A DNA stretch of 35,573 nt. It comes from Lophium mytilinum (lineage: Eukaryota; Ascomycota; Dothideomycetes; Mytilinidiales; Mytilinidiaceae). The stretch covers positions 24,182 through 59,754 of the forward strand of contig MU004188.1 of assembly GCA_010093605.1 (NCBI GenBank), in the 5' to 3' direction. The first letter of the stretch is position 1, and every line of letters starts with the position of its first letter. Below are positions 21,701 through 34,330 of this stretch, one piece after another. The notes under the pieces are model-generated. The model was given only the letters and a program-made list of their open reading frames with translations, searched no databases and was not told the origin of the DNA. The position numbers and the translations under genes are program-made.

Positions 21701-24277
21701 GGTCTATAATATAATAAGAACTTAGTTATAGAGAATCTTTAGTATAGAAGGCTTATTATTTTAGTAGCCTCTCTTAGTAAAGCCTAATAGGAACTATTTT
21801 AAAATAAAGATAGAGGATTTAATATTAAGCGGGTAAATAATATAGTTCTTTTAGTAATAGTATAAACCTATAAGAAAGGACAACCCGTAGAAATAATAAA
21901 AATTAATTCTTATCTTAATTATAGAGCTACTAATTTATTTACTAGTACTAAGTTCGCGCACCTAGTAAATTTACCTTTAAAACCCCTTAAGAAAGCCTAA
22001 GTTCTTAAACTAGCTAATAGATTAGCTGTTGCCTAAAAAGTAATATATAAAGCCCTTCTTAGTATAGATATAAATAGCTATTAGAGCCGTTACTAGGCTT
22101 ATATTACTAATCTAGAAGACTATAATATTATTATAGAACTTAACTAGCTCTAAAATTATAACCTAGCTATTAACTAGAAAGTAGGCCGCCTGGACTTTAT
22201 TTACTCTTACTATAAACTATACTAGAACTATGTATACTATTTTAACTATAACTCTATTACTATCTAGGTAAATAGTATGCGTTTTTATAATATACCTAAT
22301 AATTACTATAACCTTATAGACTAGAAACCTATTAGCGTAGACGCCTATATATAAATAGCCGCTATCTCTAAGCGTAAAGAATAGAAGCTTAAATAGATTT
22401 CTTATTATATTATTAAAACTTTAGAAAATAAGAATAAGGACTTTATTATTACTTATAACGGCTTGTAAGTTATTACCTTCTATATAGGCGATAATATTCT
22501 ACTTAAAGCCTATAAAATTACTACTAAAGATATTAAAAAGTTTATGCGCGCTAAAAAGTACCTCTCCTATAATAAGATAGTTTAATAACTATTTAAATAA
22601 CTACGCCGCTATATCTATATCTTTAACTAAGTAGAAGTAAATATACTTTCTTCTTATTAACTAGGCGTTAATTATAAAATTAATCTTGTTTCTAGCGCTA
22701 GTAAACTATCTAAAGCCCGTCCTTATGCTATATCTAAGGAAGAGCTTAAAGTTATTAAGAAATAGATTAATAATAACCTTAATAAAGAGTTTATTTATAA
22801 ATTATAATCCTCTACGTTCTCTCCCGTACTTCTTATCTAAAAACCGGGCGGTGGAGTCTAATTCTATATTAACTACAGAGCCGTTAATATAATAATAGTT
22901 AAAACTTAATACCTATTACTACTAGTCTAAAAGACTCTCTAAAAGCTTAGTAACACTAAATAGTACTCTAAGCTTAATATTATTTCCGCCTTTAACTATA
23001 TTTAAATGCGCGAAGGCAATAAAGGCCTAATAGCCTTCTCTACCTAATAGAGTTAATATAAATTGCTTGTTATGCTATTTAGTATTACTAGGGGCCCTAG
23101 ACGTTTTTAGTTCTATATTAATTAAACACTACATAACTACCTTAATAACTTCTATTCTATCTATATAAATAATGTCTTAGTCTATATAAATAGTATAAAA
23201 GAATAATATAAGAAGCATATTACTAAAGTCTTTAAACAACTTAATAAAGCTAGCCTTAACTATAATTTTACTAAGTGCAAATTTAATAAGATAGAAATTA
23301 AGTATCTAGGACTTATTATTATAATAGGCGGCGTCTGCATAGACTCTAAGAAAGTTGCCGCTATTATTAACTAGAAAATACTAATGTGCCTACGCGACGT
23401 ATAAGCCTTCTTAGAATTTACTAACTTCTACTAACGCTTTATATACGCGTTCTCTTAGATTATTAATCTACTTATATCTATAATAAAGACTATAGATAGT
23501 AAAAAGACTAAACTTAAGGTATAGTTTACTTAGAACGCGGAATGCAACTAAGCTTTCTAAGTACTTAAGATAGTATTTACTACTATATCTATTCTACGCT
23601 ACTTCTAATATAGTAAGAAGGTCTATATTAAAATAGACGCTTCTAACTATATTATTACTAGCGTTATATCTTAAGTAGGGGAGGACGGTCTACTCTACTC
23701 TATTGCCTTCTTCTTATCTAAAATAAGCCCCTAGGAATATAACTATAAAATCTATAATAAGGAGCTACTTGCTATAGTTAAGGCTTTTAAAGAATAGTAT
23801 CTAGAACTAGTAAGCGCTAATCTAGATAACCCTATAGATATACTTATAGATTACTATAATCTAGAGTACTTTATATCTACTAAGTACCTTAATTATTGCT
23901 AAGCCCGCTAGGCTAGTTTTCTAGCCGGATTTAACTTTAAAATTATCTACTAACTAGGCGTTCTTAGAGGAAAACTAGATAGCCTAATAAGAAGATTATA
24001 AGACCTGCCTACTAATCTAGATAACCCCTGTAATTAGTTTTAGCACTAAATAGTCCTTAAGTCTTATAACTTAGGGCTAGGAGTAGCATCTTATTTACTA
24101 GATATTTAAATAAGCTTACCTAATAATAGCCTAGGCCGCACGCTAAACCTAATTAGGCTACTGCCTTGCTATAAAGAGTTAGACCTATTAATAACTATAG
24201 AGTTACTACTATTAAAGATATACTCTTAATTTCTTCTTACACCTATATAGTTATGTAGCTACACGCGCAATAATAAT

Positions 24278-24345
24278 ATTAACTCTAACCCTAACTCTAA
24301 CCCTAACTCTAACCCTAACTTTAACCCTTACCTTAAACCTAATCC
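24278..24345 (+). repeat. TTAGGG-like 12-bp minisatellite inside pol
   Basis: CTAACCCTAACT units repeat about five times with variants. On the complementary strand these read TTAGGGTTAGAG. In the pol frame they encode Asn-Ser-Asn-Pro repeats in the RNase H-integrase hinge. Element A has the same block at 2566-2640. Confidence 0.85.
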
Positions 24346-25979
24346 TTCTCTTGCAATTAAACTACTCTAGGTAAATAATAATAACCTCTATATAGACCCT
24401 AACCTAATCCGTTAGTATATACTTACTAAACTATTTAATAAAGGCTACTTTAGCCCGCTATAAAACTTACTAGAGCCGCCCTTTAACTCTATACTTTATA
24501 AACTTATTACCCTTATATATAATAGTGCGCGCGCACTACTCTAACCTTTATATAATATTATTAGCAATCTTAATATCTTAGAATTTAAAGTCCGCTGTAA
24601 TTAATTATACTACTATAGCTAATTATATATACCCGCGTATAATAACTTACGCCTTAAGCTTTTATAGCTTACCTATAATACTACTATTAGTAGATACCTA
24701 GAAAAGTATAGTATATATAAACTTATCTAACGTTACTACTTCTAGCTAGGCATACGTAATTTAGTTAAGAACTATACTAGCGCCTGCTATAGCTATAAAC
24801 AGTTAAAAGCCTTCTAAGATAAGAAATAAGGTCTTCTACGTTTACTTAATATACTAGAATAGCGCTAGACTAATATTACTATAGATTTTATTATAGAGCT
24901 CCCTCTCTATAAGTATAATAGCTAAGTCTATACTAAGATTCTTATTATTATCTACTGCGTAAGTAAAGAACATTATTATATTTCTATAAGCGGCACCTCC
25001 GTTAATAATATTATTAATACCTTTCTCCGCAAGATCTACCGCCTCTACGGCCTTTCTTATATTATTATTAGCAATTATAATCTATAATTTATTTTAGACA
25101 TTTAGAAATATATTTATAAGCGTATTAGCGTCTATTAAAATATCTCTATAGCAGCCTACTCTAAAACTAATAGATAAATAGAAAACGTAAACGCTGTTAT
25201 AAAGGCCTACCTTAGGTAATTTATTAATTACTGCTAGAATAACTAGGTTAACTACTTACCTATTAGTAAGTTCTTAGTAAATAACTAAGTTAATACTTCT
25301 ACTACTATAACGCTGTTCTTTATTAATAAGGGTTTTTACCTGCGTTCTAGACTTAAGCCTCCACCGGGCGTAATAAATAATATTGCTCTAGACCCTCTAC
25401 CTATACCCGCTCTTAGCACTAACGCTACTATTTATTGCTGTTAGCTTAAGAGTAATAAGTATATTAACTAGATAAAAGATATTCTAAATAAATATAAGGC
25501 TATAATAATATAGATATAAACTAAATAGGTAGACTATATAAACTAATATTATAACTCTCTACTAAAGCTTTAAGTTAATAACTAGGTATAGCTTAACGCC
25601 CGTAATATAAAGATAACCTGCCTAAATAAGTTACTTAATTATAAGAATCTTAGTCCTTTTTATATTATAAAGGTTATTAATAAGGGCTACGCCTTCTAAC
25701 TTAACTTTATAAATATAAGCCTTAAAGGCTTTTAAACGCACCCTATTTTCCACCTATATCTACTTTACCTAGATAGGTCCCGTCCACTGCTAGGCTAACG
25801 CTAGCTACTACTACCTCCCGTCTAGGTAATTAATCCTATTACCTCTAAATTAGTTAAATAACACGCAATTACGCGCATTATTAATAGCCGCTAGCGCGGC
25901 CGCGGGCTAAAAGAACGCCGCTACCTTAAATATAAAGAACTCTATAAAGAATACTCTATACTATAGAAATAGTAACTAT

Positions 25980-25984
25980 AGAAA
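25980..25984. repeat. Target-site duplication of element C, left copy
   Basis: AGAAA, repeated at 34536-34540. Element A shows the uninterrupted site on its minus strand as CTATAGAAGTAATTT, confirming the insertion point. Confidence 0.9.
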
Positions 25985-26189
25985 TATAATAGATCTAGGC
26001 CTCTTTTCTAGCTATAAGCCTAGCACGTGTCTAATAGTTACGTGCTCGCTAGGAATATTATTATTCTACTACCAGCGTGCCTCTCTAGATAGATTATAAG
26101 CAGCCTTATACTCCGGCTTCTTATAGCACGTCTTATAATATAATTCTACTTTTTATTCTATATACCTCTATACCTTACTACCTATAATA
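25985..26189 (+). repeat. 5' LTR of element C
   Basis: Begins TATAATAGATC (TGTAACGGATC in the 3' copy) and ends CCTATAATA (CCTGTAATA in the 3' copy). The ancestral ends were probably TGTAAC...GTAACA, a short inverted repeat. About 22 differences from the 3' LTR were counted, all transitions, with no indels. Confidence 0.94.
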
Positions 26190-26429
26190 CTATATACTAC
26201 CTATATATATAATTTTCTTTTCTATAGCCCTAATTACTTATTGCAAAGTTACGCCGCGCGCTATACCGCTGCAGCCTTAATATTATTACTTTAGTAGTAT
26301 AACCTCTTAAATTAATTATGCAACCTACGGGTACTAATTCCTTTAAGACCCTATTACTAGCCTACTAGCTATCTAGTTAAGAGACCTTTAGGTCTATATA
26401 GCTATATTTTTATAACCTATAGGCGTATA

Positions 26430-26635
26430 AAATAGTCTATAGACCTACCTAGTTAATAGCCTATAGGCTGCCTAGTTAAATAGCCTATAGGCTACTTATC
26501 TACAGCCTACAGGTTAGCCTAGTCTACGGCCTGCGGGTTAGCCTAGTCTATAGCCTGCGGGTTAGCTTAGTTAATTTACTTAGTATACGGCCCGCGGGTC
26601 TACTTAGTTATACGGCCTGCGGGTATATTTAAATA
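26430..26635 (+). repeat. Degenerate GC-rich tandem repeat in element C leader
   Basis: About seven units related to TAGCCTAGTCTACGGCCTGC plus GGGT, spaced roughly 24-30 bp. The more 3' units are the richest in GC (CGGCCCGCGGGT, CGGCCTGCGGGT) and the 5' units are RIP-altered to TAGCCTATAGG. Confidence 0.7.
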
Positions 26636-26701
26636 AGCCTATAAAGTTACCTAGAATTACTAAGAATAAGTAGCCGCTTAATTTCTAGCTTTAAAATAGC
26701 C

Positions 26702-26802
26702 TTGCTATAGGCTATTATAGACTCTCTATTTTATATAGTCTTACTATAGGCTATTATAGACTCTCTATTTTATATAGTCTTACTATAGGCTATTATATAC
26801 TT
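26702..26802 (+). repeat. 39-bp tandem repeat, 2.6 copies
   Basis: CTATAGGCTATTATAGACTC begins at 26705, 26744 and 26783. The first two units continue identically through TCTATTTTATATAGTCTTA. Confidence 0.9.
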
Positions 26803-27110
26803 ACTATATAAACACCCCTTTTCTTATATTATATAGACCTAATAGGCCGCGTAGACTTTTCTATATTATTTACTATACGCTAACCTAACTTAGAACCGGC
26901 CACGTAGCTATTTTAACTAGCCGCCCTTACCCTCTTTCTCTTTCTTACTCTCTTACTTACCTACTACCTATAAACCCTTCTATAAAGCTATAAGAAATTT
27001 ACTTCTATACTATCTAGCGTAACCTATAGGTTAATAGTTCTATATTATTCCGCGTAATAGATAGATTACGCGCTATAGCTACTATTTTCTCTTACTAGCG
27101 TACTGCCCTA

Positions 27111-29480
27111 CTATAAGCACCGCTAAGAACCCTGTTTTTATTAAATCTAAGCCTAACTCTAATAATAACTCTACCTCTAGTAATAATCTAGCTATGTTAG
27201 TCTCTCTATTATAAGCGCGCCTTAAGCGTAAATACTAGTCCTCCTAAGAGGACGAACCTAAATAATTTGCCTAAGACTCTAACGCCCTAGTTAATACTTA
27301 ATTTACGTCCGCTACTATGGGATAGAGCTAGTAAGTCCCCCTTAATAATAATAATAATAAGATTAAAAATGTTAACGGGCCTTCCTTAGGAGCTATTAAC
27401 ACCCTAGAAAAGAAATAAGTTAGTAAAACTCTATTACGCCTTATAGTATAGACCCCGGGCAATTTTATTAAGGACTCTATATTTATTAACTATTCTACTA
27501 TTAGTAAAGATAAGTAACTTAGCCTTATCTAGATTAATAATGTAAATACTTACCTTATACTTATTAAGGCGAACCCTATAAAGTAGTTCTAGATTCTGCA
27601 GGGATATAAGATATAAGCCTAGCGCGAGGAGATTACACGCGAAGACGCTAAGGAGCGCTGCCGCGCACTATAGATTAAGGTTAACCTTAAGCGTAATATT
27701 ATAAAGAAATAGAAAGATATTATAAAAGATAAGAAGAATAAAGTCTAAGAGCTTTTAGAGTAAGTAGAAGAACTGCAGAAGAAACTTATAGAAGCTAAGA
27801 GTAAATTTAATAAGCTTATAGAAGCATCTACTACTAATAAATAAGTCTAAGTCTATAAAAATAAAGTGGCTGCGCAGGAAGTTAAACTTGCTAGTAAAGC
27901 TAATAAACTCCTTTACCTTTTAATAAAGTCTAAGAAGCTTAAGAAAAAGCTAGAGGAGACTAAGGGAAAGCTATAAAAGGCGATAGAGTAGACTAAGTAT
28001 TAGATTAAGAATCTAGCTATATATAAGAATAACTACTATAAAGCTAAGATAGCTTATAAACTTTAAGTAAGTAAGGTAATAAAGCTAGAAAAAGAAGCTA
28101 TAAAGCTTTAACGCTAGATAATTACTACTAACGCTATAGCATCTACTTCTAAATAATAGGCTATACTAGTTAAGACTTCGGCCATAACTTTATATAAGCC
28201 TACCTAACCTAATACTATTAATAGCTTCTTTCCTATAGTATAGCCTCTATTAGGTAATAATAGCTATAATAAGGAGAATCTATATAAGCGTAAGAAGCGA
28301 TCTAAGAAGTAGAAGCGTAAATCTTATTAGAGTAAGCCGCATAATAATAATAACTCTAGTAGTTCTAATAGCTCTACTAGCTTATTTAATTTAGATAATA
28401 ACTGCCGTAGTTATAGTTGTAATAGATACTACTTTAAGCGCTACCGCTTATACTTATATTTGCGCTTAAGATTACACACGCGCAACTATATTGTGGACGC
28501 CCTAGAATTTACCGGTAATAAGGTATAGTATTCTAGCTAGAAGGCTTACGTTATACTTAAGATTTCTAGGGGCGGCTGTAAGTTCTAAAATAACTACCTA
28601 TAGCTTAGATATATAATCTCCTAAATTAAGCTTAACTTAGTAGCGGGATAATATATAATATTTAAATAGATATCTAAGAATAAGCTTATTACTCTAGTAG
28701 ACGCCTAGGCCTTTATAGATAATTAGTTTCTTAACTCTAATATAGAGAATACGGCCTAGAATAAAATCCGCATAATGTTCTAGGAATAAAACAAATTAAT
28801 AGATAATTTCTAGAGCTGTATTACTAAGTAAGCTAATATAATACCTAAGTAGAATAAGAATAATAATATAATAACTGTTATTTAGGAGTAAGGACTTATC
28901 TAGGTAAATAAAGGCGCTATAATAGAAAAGCTGTTTACTAGAACTATAGATATAGTAGCAGCTATACGCCGCTATTAGTGTAATAATAATATATTAATCT
29001 GTATTTATACTATATACCGCGCTAACCTAAATATCTAGCGGGGCTAGCGCGGTAGACGTGGCGGCTATTAAGGAAGCTATAATACTTATAGAGGTTACTA
29101 GTTATAGCGCGGCCTATACCTATATACTTAAGCTTCTTAGTCTAACTAACTACTAGCTATTGCAGCCGCAGGCGTTAATAATACTAATCCGCGTATAGGT
29201 TAGCTATAGGCCCTAGTTAATATCCTAAATAGCTAGAAGCCTCTAGGCGTAATAACTAATACTAAGCGCGCTATACTAAGAGCTAATAGTATCTATTACT
29301 ATTGCCGCATATCTAGTTATAAGAAGGATAACCCTAATTGCCCTATAGCTTAGCTCGTGTCTTAGTGCTCTACTCTACCTCCGCGCCCTAGTTAACCTGG
29401 CGCACTAGCTATTCGCGCTATAAACTTAGCTACTTAGTAAAAATAGGAACATAGCTATAGATAGGGAAATGCCTAGCTCT
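27111..29480 (+). pseudogene. gag: gag relic of element C
   Basis: Frame 2 (codons congruent to 2 mod 3). After a Ser/Asn-rich start there is a long coiled coil at about 27626-28110, rich in KK, EELQKK and KLKKKLEE-type heptads. A Lys/Arg/Asn/Ser-rich linker (28290-28440) and a capsid-like region (28500-29000) follow. The zinc knuckle is at 29300-29345. There Y-Y-Y-C-R-I-S-S-Y-K-K-D-N-P-N-C stands for C-x2-C-x4-H-x6-C once the RIP changes TGT to TAT, GGT to AGT and CAT to TAT are allowed for. The family's usual spacing is H-x4-C. The start codon cannot be placed. Confidence 0.72.
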
Positions 29481-29559
29481 AGATTATAGCCGCGACTTAG
29501 GGCCTATAGTAAGTAGTAGCAACTTAATACTAGTTACACAGTTAATATATAAAGGAATA

Positions 29560-32500
29560 GTGGGCATAATAAATAAGCTAGATAGACTAAGGCTAGAATT
29601 TATAGATACTCTTAAGATTAGTAAGGCTTTAATTTAGACGGATGTCCCTCTATAGAATAAGTACTATTTAAAGCTTATAGAAGATATTTAGATATATAAA
29701 AATAGTAAGCCTCTTTCTATAATATCTACTCTTTCTCTACTTAATAGTAGAGCTATATATATCTTTATTAATACTACTTACGCGCATACTAATAACCTTT
29801 CTCTTATCCCCCTTGTAAAAGCCTGTACCCTTAAACTTATAAATAGAGGAGCTATTATAAAGAAGATTACTTATATTACGCTTATCTACTTTAATCTTAA
29901 CGGGCATGCTAAATAGTTTAAAGCTTTTATTATAGACCTTAGCCCGGCGTTAATTATCCTAGGTTATAAATGGCTTAAAAAACATAACCCCGCGATTAAT
30001 TAGTAGAAATACTGTATAGATTTCTTCCGCCTATACTATAGGCGTTACTATATAAGGAATAGCTTAATATTAGTATAGAGCCCGTCTTATTACTCTTAAG
30101 CTACTTTCTCCCCTATAGATAATACGGCTAATATATACTATATTTTAGCTAGGCTAACTTACGCCTATATAAGAAAGGGCTAGCTTATAGAGAAACTACT
30201 ACTCTATATACTCTAAGATATTAACGCTAACTATAATATCTTAATATATAATAATAGCATCTAGGTTCTTATTATATAATAGGGCACTAATATACCTAAA
30301 CGCGTTAATATAATTACTATAATAGATATTAATAAGTTTCTTCGCGCCAAGACCTATATAATAAAAGAGGAGATTCTCCGCAAGCTACTAAAGGAATATT
30401 ATTAGTTTATTAACGTGTTTAACTAAATAGACGCTAATACTCTTCCGCCTAATTAACCCGGCGTAGACTATAAGATCTATCTACTTTCTAGTATAGAGGA
30501 AAAGCTTCTACGTGCACAGCTATACTTAATATCTAAGGGTAAACTATAGGTAGTTAAGAAATAAATAGATAATAACCTTACTAAAGGCTTTATTAAGCTA
30601 GCTTAGTCTAATATATCTTCGCTAATCCTTCTTATCTATAAGCCGGGCGGTGGAGTACGCTTCTATATAGACTACCGCGCTATTAACGCCCTTACTATTA
30701 AATTATAGTATTCTATTCTATTAATATAAGAGACCGTAAACTAACTAAGCCACGCTAAATAGTTTACTAAGCTAGATGTTATTAGCGCATTTAATAGAAT
30801 CTAGATAAGGCTAGAAGATAAATATTTTATAGGCTTCGCGACGTAATATAGCGTATTTAAGTTTAAAGTTCTACTATTTAGCCTTATAGAAGGGCCGGCG
30901 ATATTCTAAGGCTATATTAATAACGCGCTCTATAATTATTTTAATAACTTCTACTCTATATACTTAGATAATATTCTAATATACTCTACGGATAAGGATT
31001 AATATAAGAAGTATATTAAGAAAGTGCTCTAATAACTACGCAAGCACGGCCTATAAGCCGATATTAAGAAATTAGAGTTTAGCGTTAAATAGGTAAAATA
31101 TCTAGGCCTAATTATTATAATAAAGGGCATCTAAATAGACCCTAAAAAGGTAGAAGCTATTATAAGCTAGCATGCGCCTACGTGCATTAAGAATATATAA
31201 GCTTTTCTTAGGCTAGCTAACTTCTATTACTGCTTTATCTACGGATTCTTCTATATTATATACCCTCTTACCTTAATAATATAGACTTTAGAGAGTAATA
31301 AGAAGAATAAGAAAGAAAGACCCTAGCCTAAATTTAAATAGATAAATAATTATAAGAAGGCCTTCTAAGTGCTTAAAGACGCTTTTATGTCCGCACTAGT
31401 ACTAGCCTACTTCTAGTATGGTAAGAAAGTCTATATTAAGATAGACGCATTAGATTATATTATTGCTAGTATTATATTATAGATAGGAGAAGACGGGCTT
31501 CTATACCCTATTACTTTCTTCTCTATAAAGATAATGCTGCAGAAGACTAACTATAAAATATATAATAAAGAGCTCCTAGTAATTATTAAGGCCTTTAAAT
31601 AGTGGCGCCCTAAACTTGCTAGTGCAGACCCGGAAGACCTAACTAAAATTCTTATAGATTACTATAATTTGGAATAGTTTATAATAACTAAGTAGCTTAA
31701 TTAATAATAAGTATAGTGGGCGGAGTTTCTTACTAGTTTTAACTTTAAGATTATTTATCGGCCAGGAGTATTTAGTATTAAGCCTAATAGCTTAACTAGA
31801 TGTTTATAGGACTTACTAAAGGGACTAGATAACCCGTGTAACTAGTTCTAATATTAGATAATACTTAAGAGCTATTACTTAGGTCTAGGAGTTACACTAA
31901 TTATTAATAATAAGGAACTAGATAATATACTAGAAGACACTAAATAGATAAGCTATATAATAAGTGGCCTGTTAGCTAACTCTATACTAAGCTTCTTATT
32001 TAAAGAACTTCTATGCTACCTTATACTTAACCTATTACTAGCCGCAAGCCTCTATCTAAACTTCTTCTAGCTCGCTCCCGCCGCTATATAAGAAGATGGC
32101 GCGTTGCCTATAGTAGCGCCTAAACCCGGCGCTAAGCCTAAATAATTACTTAGTAACCTAATTAGTAACGCTTATTAATTACTATTACTACTAGAGGAAC
32201 TAATAGACCTAGCGGTGCACTTACTAATAGCGCTAGTATAGAATAAAGTGCGCACCCTTTCTATAGAACTATAGTAGTTGCTTAGTAATCTTAATATAGG
32301 TGTACTAGAAGTTATTAGTAAAGGCTAGAACGCCCGCCTATACTACTATAGTAGATTATATATTCTAGATTATACTGCGCTATGCCTACGTCTACTGCAG
32401 GTCTTATATATAGTACTAACTAGCAGTTATCTAGAAAAGCACGGGACGTATAAGCTCCTCTAGAGGTATTACTTCTAGCCTAAAATAATAGATTTAGTTA

Positions 32501-33800
32501 AGTAATTTACTAAAGCCTGCTATGGCTGCCGGCGAGCTAAAGCCTCTAGGAGTAAGAAATAGGGCCTACTCCGCAGCCTGCCTATTAGTAAACATTGCTG
32601 GACTAATATTACGTTTAACTTTATTACTAATCTTTTACCCTGTATTAGGAACGGCATTAAGTATACTTCTATTCTTATAGTTATTAACCGCTTATTTAAG
32701 TAGTAATACTATATTCCTATAGCTAGTATAACGGTAAAGAACGTTGCTAATATATTTATCTATAAGATCTTCTATTTATATAGACTACCCTAAAGGATTA
32801 TTAGCAACCTAGATACTAACTTTATCTTAGATTTCTAGCGTTGCGTTTATATACGCCTAGGCGTTAATCTATAGATATTAATAGCGTACTACTCTAAAAT
32901 AGATAGGTAGACTAAGAATATAAACTTATTTATAAAAGCCTTTCTATGGCTATTTATTAACTATTAGTAAAGTAATTAGGTTAACTAACTACCTATTAGT
33001 AAATTTATTATAAATAATATAGTTAATGCCTCTATAGGATTCTTACTATTTTTCTTTAACTATAGGTTCCATCTAAAGTAAGGTATAGAGCTACTAGCTC
33101 TACTAGAATAAGGCTAAGGCCTAGTATACTATACCTGTATAAACCTAACGCTTACTAATTAATATATTACCTACCTATAAGAAGTGCTTATAGAAGGCTA
33201 ATAATAAATAACCTAGGTAAAAGATAAATAGGCTAAGTTTACTAATTACTACTATAACCTACTACCGCTAATAAAGGTGGATAATTAGGTGTAGCTTAAT
33301 GCCTATAATATTAAGACGGAATATAAGAATAAGTTCTTAGACTATAAGAATATTAGACTATATTAGATTAAGAAGGTTATTAACTACAGCGCCGCGTATA
33401 AACTTAAGCTTCTATAGAATATGCTAGCTAAATAAGTTTAGCCGGTATTCTTACTATACCTGCTATACCTTAATAACTCTTAGCTAATTAAAGGTTAACA
33501 ACAACCTAAACCGCCGCCCGTTGTAGTTATTAATAAAGGAGGATAAGAGAATATAGAATACTCTATTAAGGATATTATTACTAGTAGATAGTAATAACGC
33601 GGGCGCTACTAGAAATTATAATATAAGCCCTGGTGGACTAGTTACACTATACTAAGTAATTAGGAGAATTAGAGTTATTTTAAAGGAGAAGGCGCTTAGA
33701 GACTAGTATAGCGTTTCTATTAGCTACACCTACGCGAGGATGGGCCCTATTAGGACTTTCTAAAACTACTAGAAGGATAGTAATATAATAAGGACCTAGA
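29560..33800 (+). pseudogene. pol: pol relic of element C: protease, RT, RNase H, integrase, chromodomain
   Basis: A single frame (codons congruent to 1 mod 3) can be followed throughout, -1 relative to gag. Protease (29737-29990) shows LNSRA for LDSGA and keeps the LIILGYKWL box near 29953-29980. RT has KPGGGVRFYIDYRAIN (30640-30690), KLDVISAF (30769-30792) and YLDN at 30961-30972 for YLDD (GATGAC to GATAAT). RNase H (31430-31780) has YIKIDA, NYKIYNKELL and a W-R-P-K-L-A-S segment. Integrase (about 32500-33050) starts at H-C-W-T-N-I-T with its first Asp changed to Asn. A chromodomain-like tail (33547-33720) carries DIITSR and RGRY. All stops fit RIP of Gln, Arg or Trp codons. Confidence 0.88.
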
Positions 33801-34314
33801 GTTAAATAATAATAAGTAACCCGCTGCGCGTATAGTGGCCCTACGGCTAGAATTAGTTAAAGTTAATAGCTTAAAGATTATAATGTAAGCTATAAGGTTA
33901 GCTAGCTAATTAAAGTAAGACTAAACTCTTTACTTTAGATTCTCCGCTGTACGGTTTCCGCCAAGTTATTAGAGAAGGTTGTTACCTAGTAACGCCGTAA
34001 GTACGCCGCTATAAGATACTAAGTTTATCTATAATTATAGGTTGTAGTGCAGTGCGCACTAGACTTCTACTAAGTATACTAAGGTTATAAGGCTACTAAT
34101 ATATAGGTAAATACTTACTAACGTTCTAAATTTATTATAATTAGTCCTTCTATTATAATTAGTCCTTCTATTATAATTAGTCCTTCTATTATAATTAGTC
34201 CTTCTATTATAATTAGTCCTTCTATTACGGTTCCGTAGCCTTCTATATACTTACTACGGCCCCGTAACCTTATAGTTTATATAGTTTTTATTTAGAGGAG
34301 GGGTTTCTCTTTCT
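33801..34314 (+). other. 3' region of element C
   Basis: No gene is recognised. It contains five 18-bp direct repeats (34141-34230) and paired GTTCCGTAGCC / GGCCCCGTAACC segments just after them, possibly diverged copies of another short repeat. Confidence 0.5.
34141..34230 (+). repeat. 18-bp tandem repeat, five copies
   Basis: Unit TTAGTCCTTCTATTATAA starts at 34141, 34159, 34177, 34195 and 34213. The first four are identical and the last ends CGG. A partial unit precedes 34141. Identity across units suggests expansion after RIP had altered the sequence, or that the unit offers few CA/TG targets. Confidence 0.95.
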
Positions 34315-34330
34315 TAAAAGGGGGGGGTAG
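34315..34330 (+). other. Polypurine tract of element C
   Basis: TTAAAAGGGGGGGGTAG directly precedes the 3' LTR and is preceded by GAGGAGGGG near 34294-34302. This is the expected plus-strand primer site. Confidence 0.8.

Larger units (their letters stand above)
21701..25984 (+). pseudogene. pol: pol relic of element B, 5' part up to the element C insertion
   Basis: Frame 2 (codons congruent to 2 mod 3), that is -1 relative to gag. Protease at 21905-21935 has LNYRAT for LDCGAT and a later I-x-L-N-W-L-like box. RT includes KPGGGV (22841-22860), KL-x-I-I-S-A-F near 22970-22995 and the catalytic box YINN (23156-23170) in which both Asp are Asn. RNase H (about 23600-23990) contains YIKIDASNYII and NYKIYNKELLAIVKAF, one residue of the DAS motif region being intact. 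A hinge with TTAGGG-like repeats (24278-24345) follows. Integrase (about 24870-25300) has ITIDF with the first Asp kept, SDR changed to SNY, and Glu changed to Lys in SKF. The frame ends in a chromodomain (25850-25984) that element C interrupts. Confidence 0.88.
26190..27110 (+). other. 5' leader of element C with two tandem-repeat blocks
   Basis: No gene is seen. The leader holds a GC-rich degenerate repeat (26430-26635) and a 39-bp tandem repeat (26702-26802). A primer-binding site cannot be identified after 26189. Confidence 0.5.

Noticed and set aside
22686-22892. 68-codon open frame on the plus strand, the longest in the window
   Set aside because: It starts at TTG, lies in a frame different from pol (multiples of 3 rather than 2 mod 3), and overlaps the recognisable KPGGGV region of element B RT. 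It is a chance out-of-frame opening.
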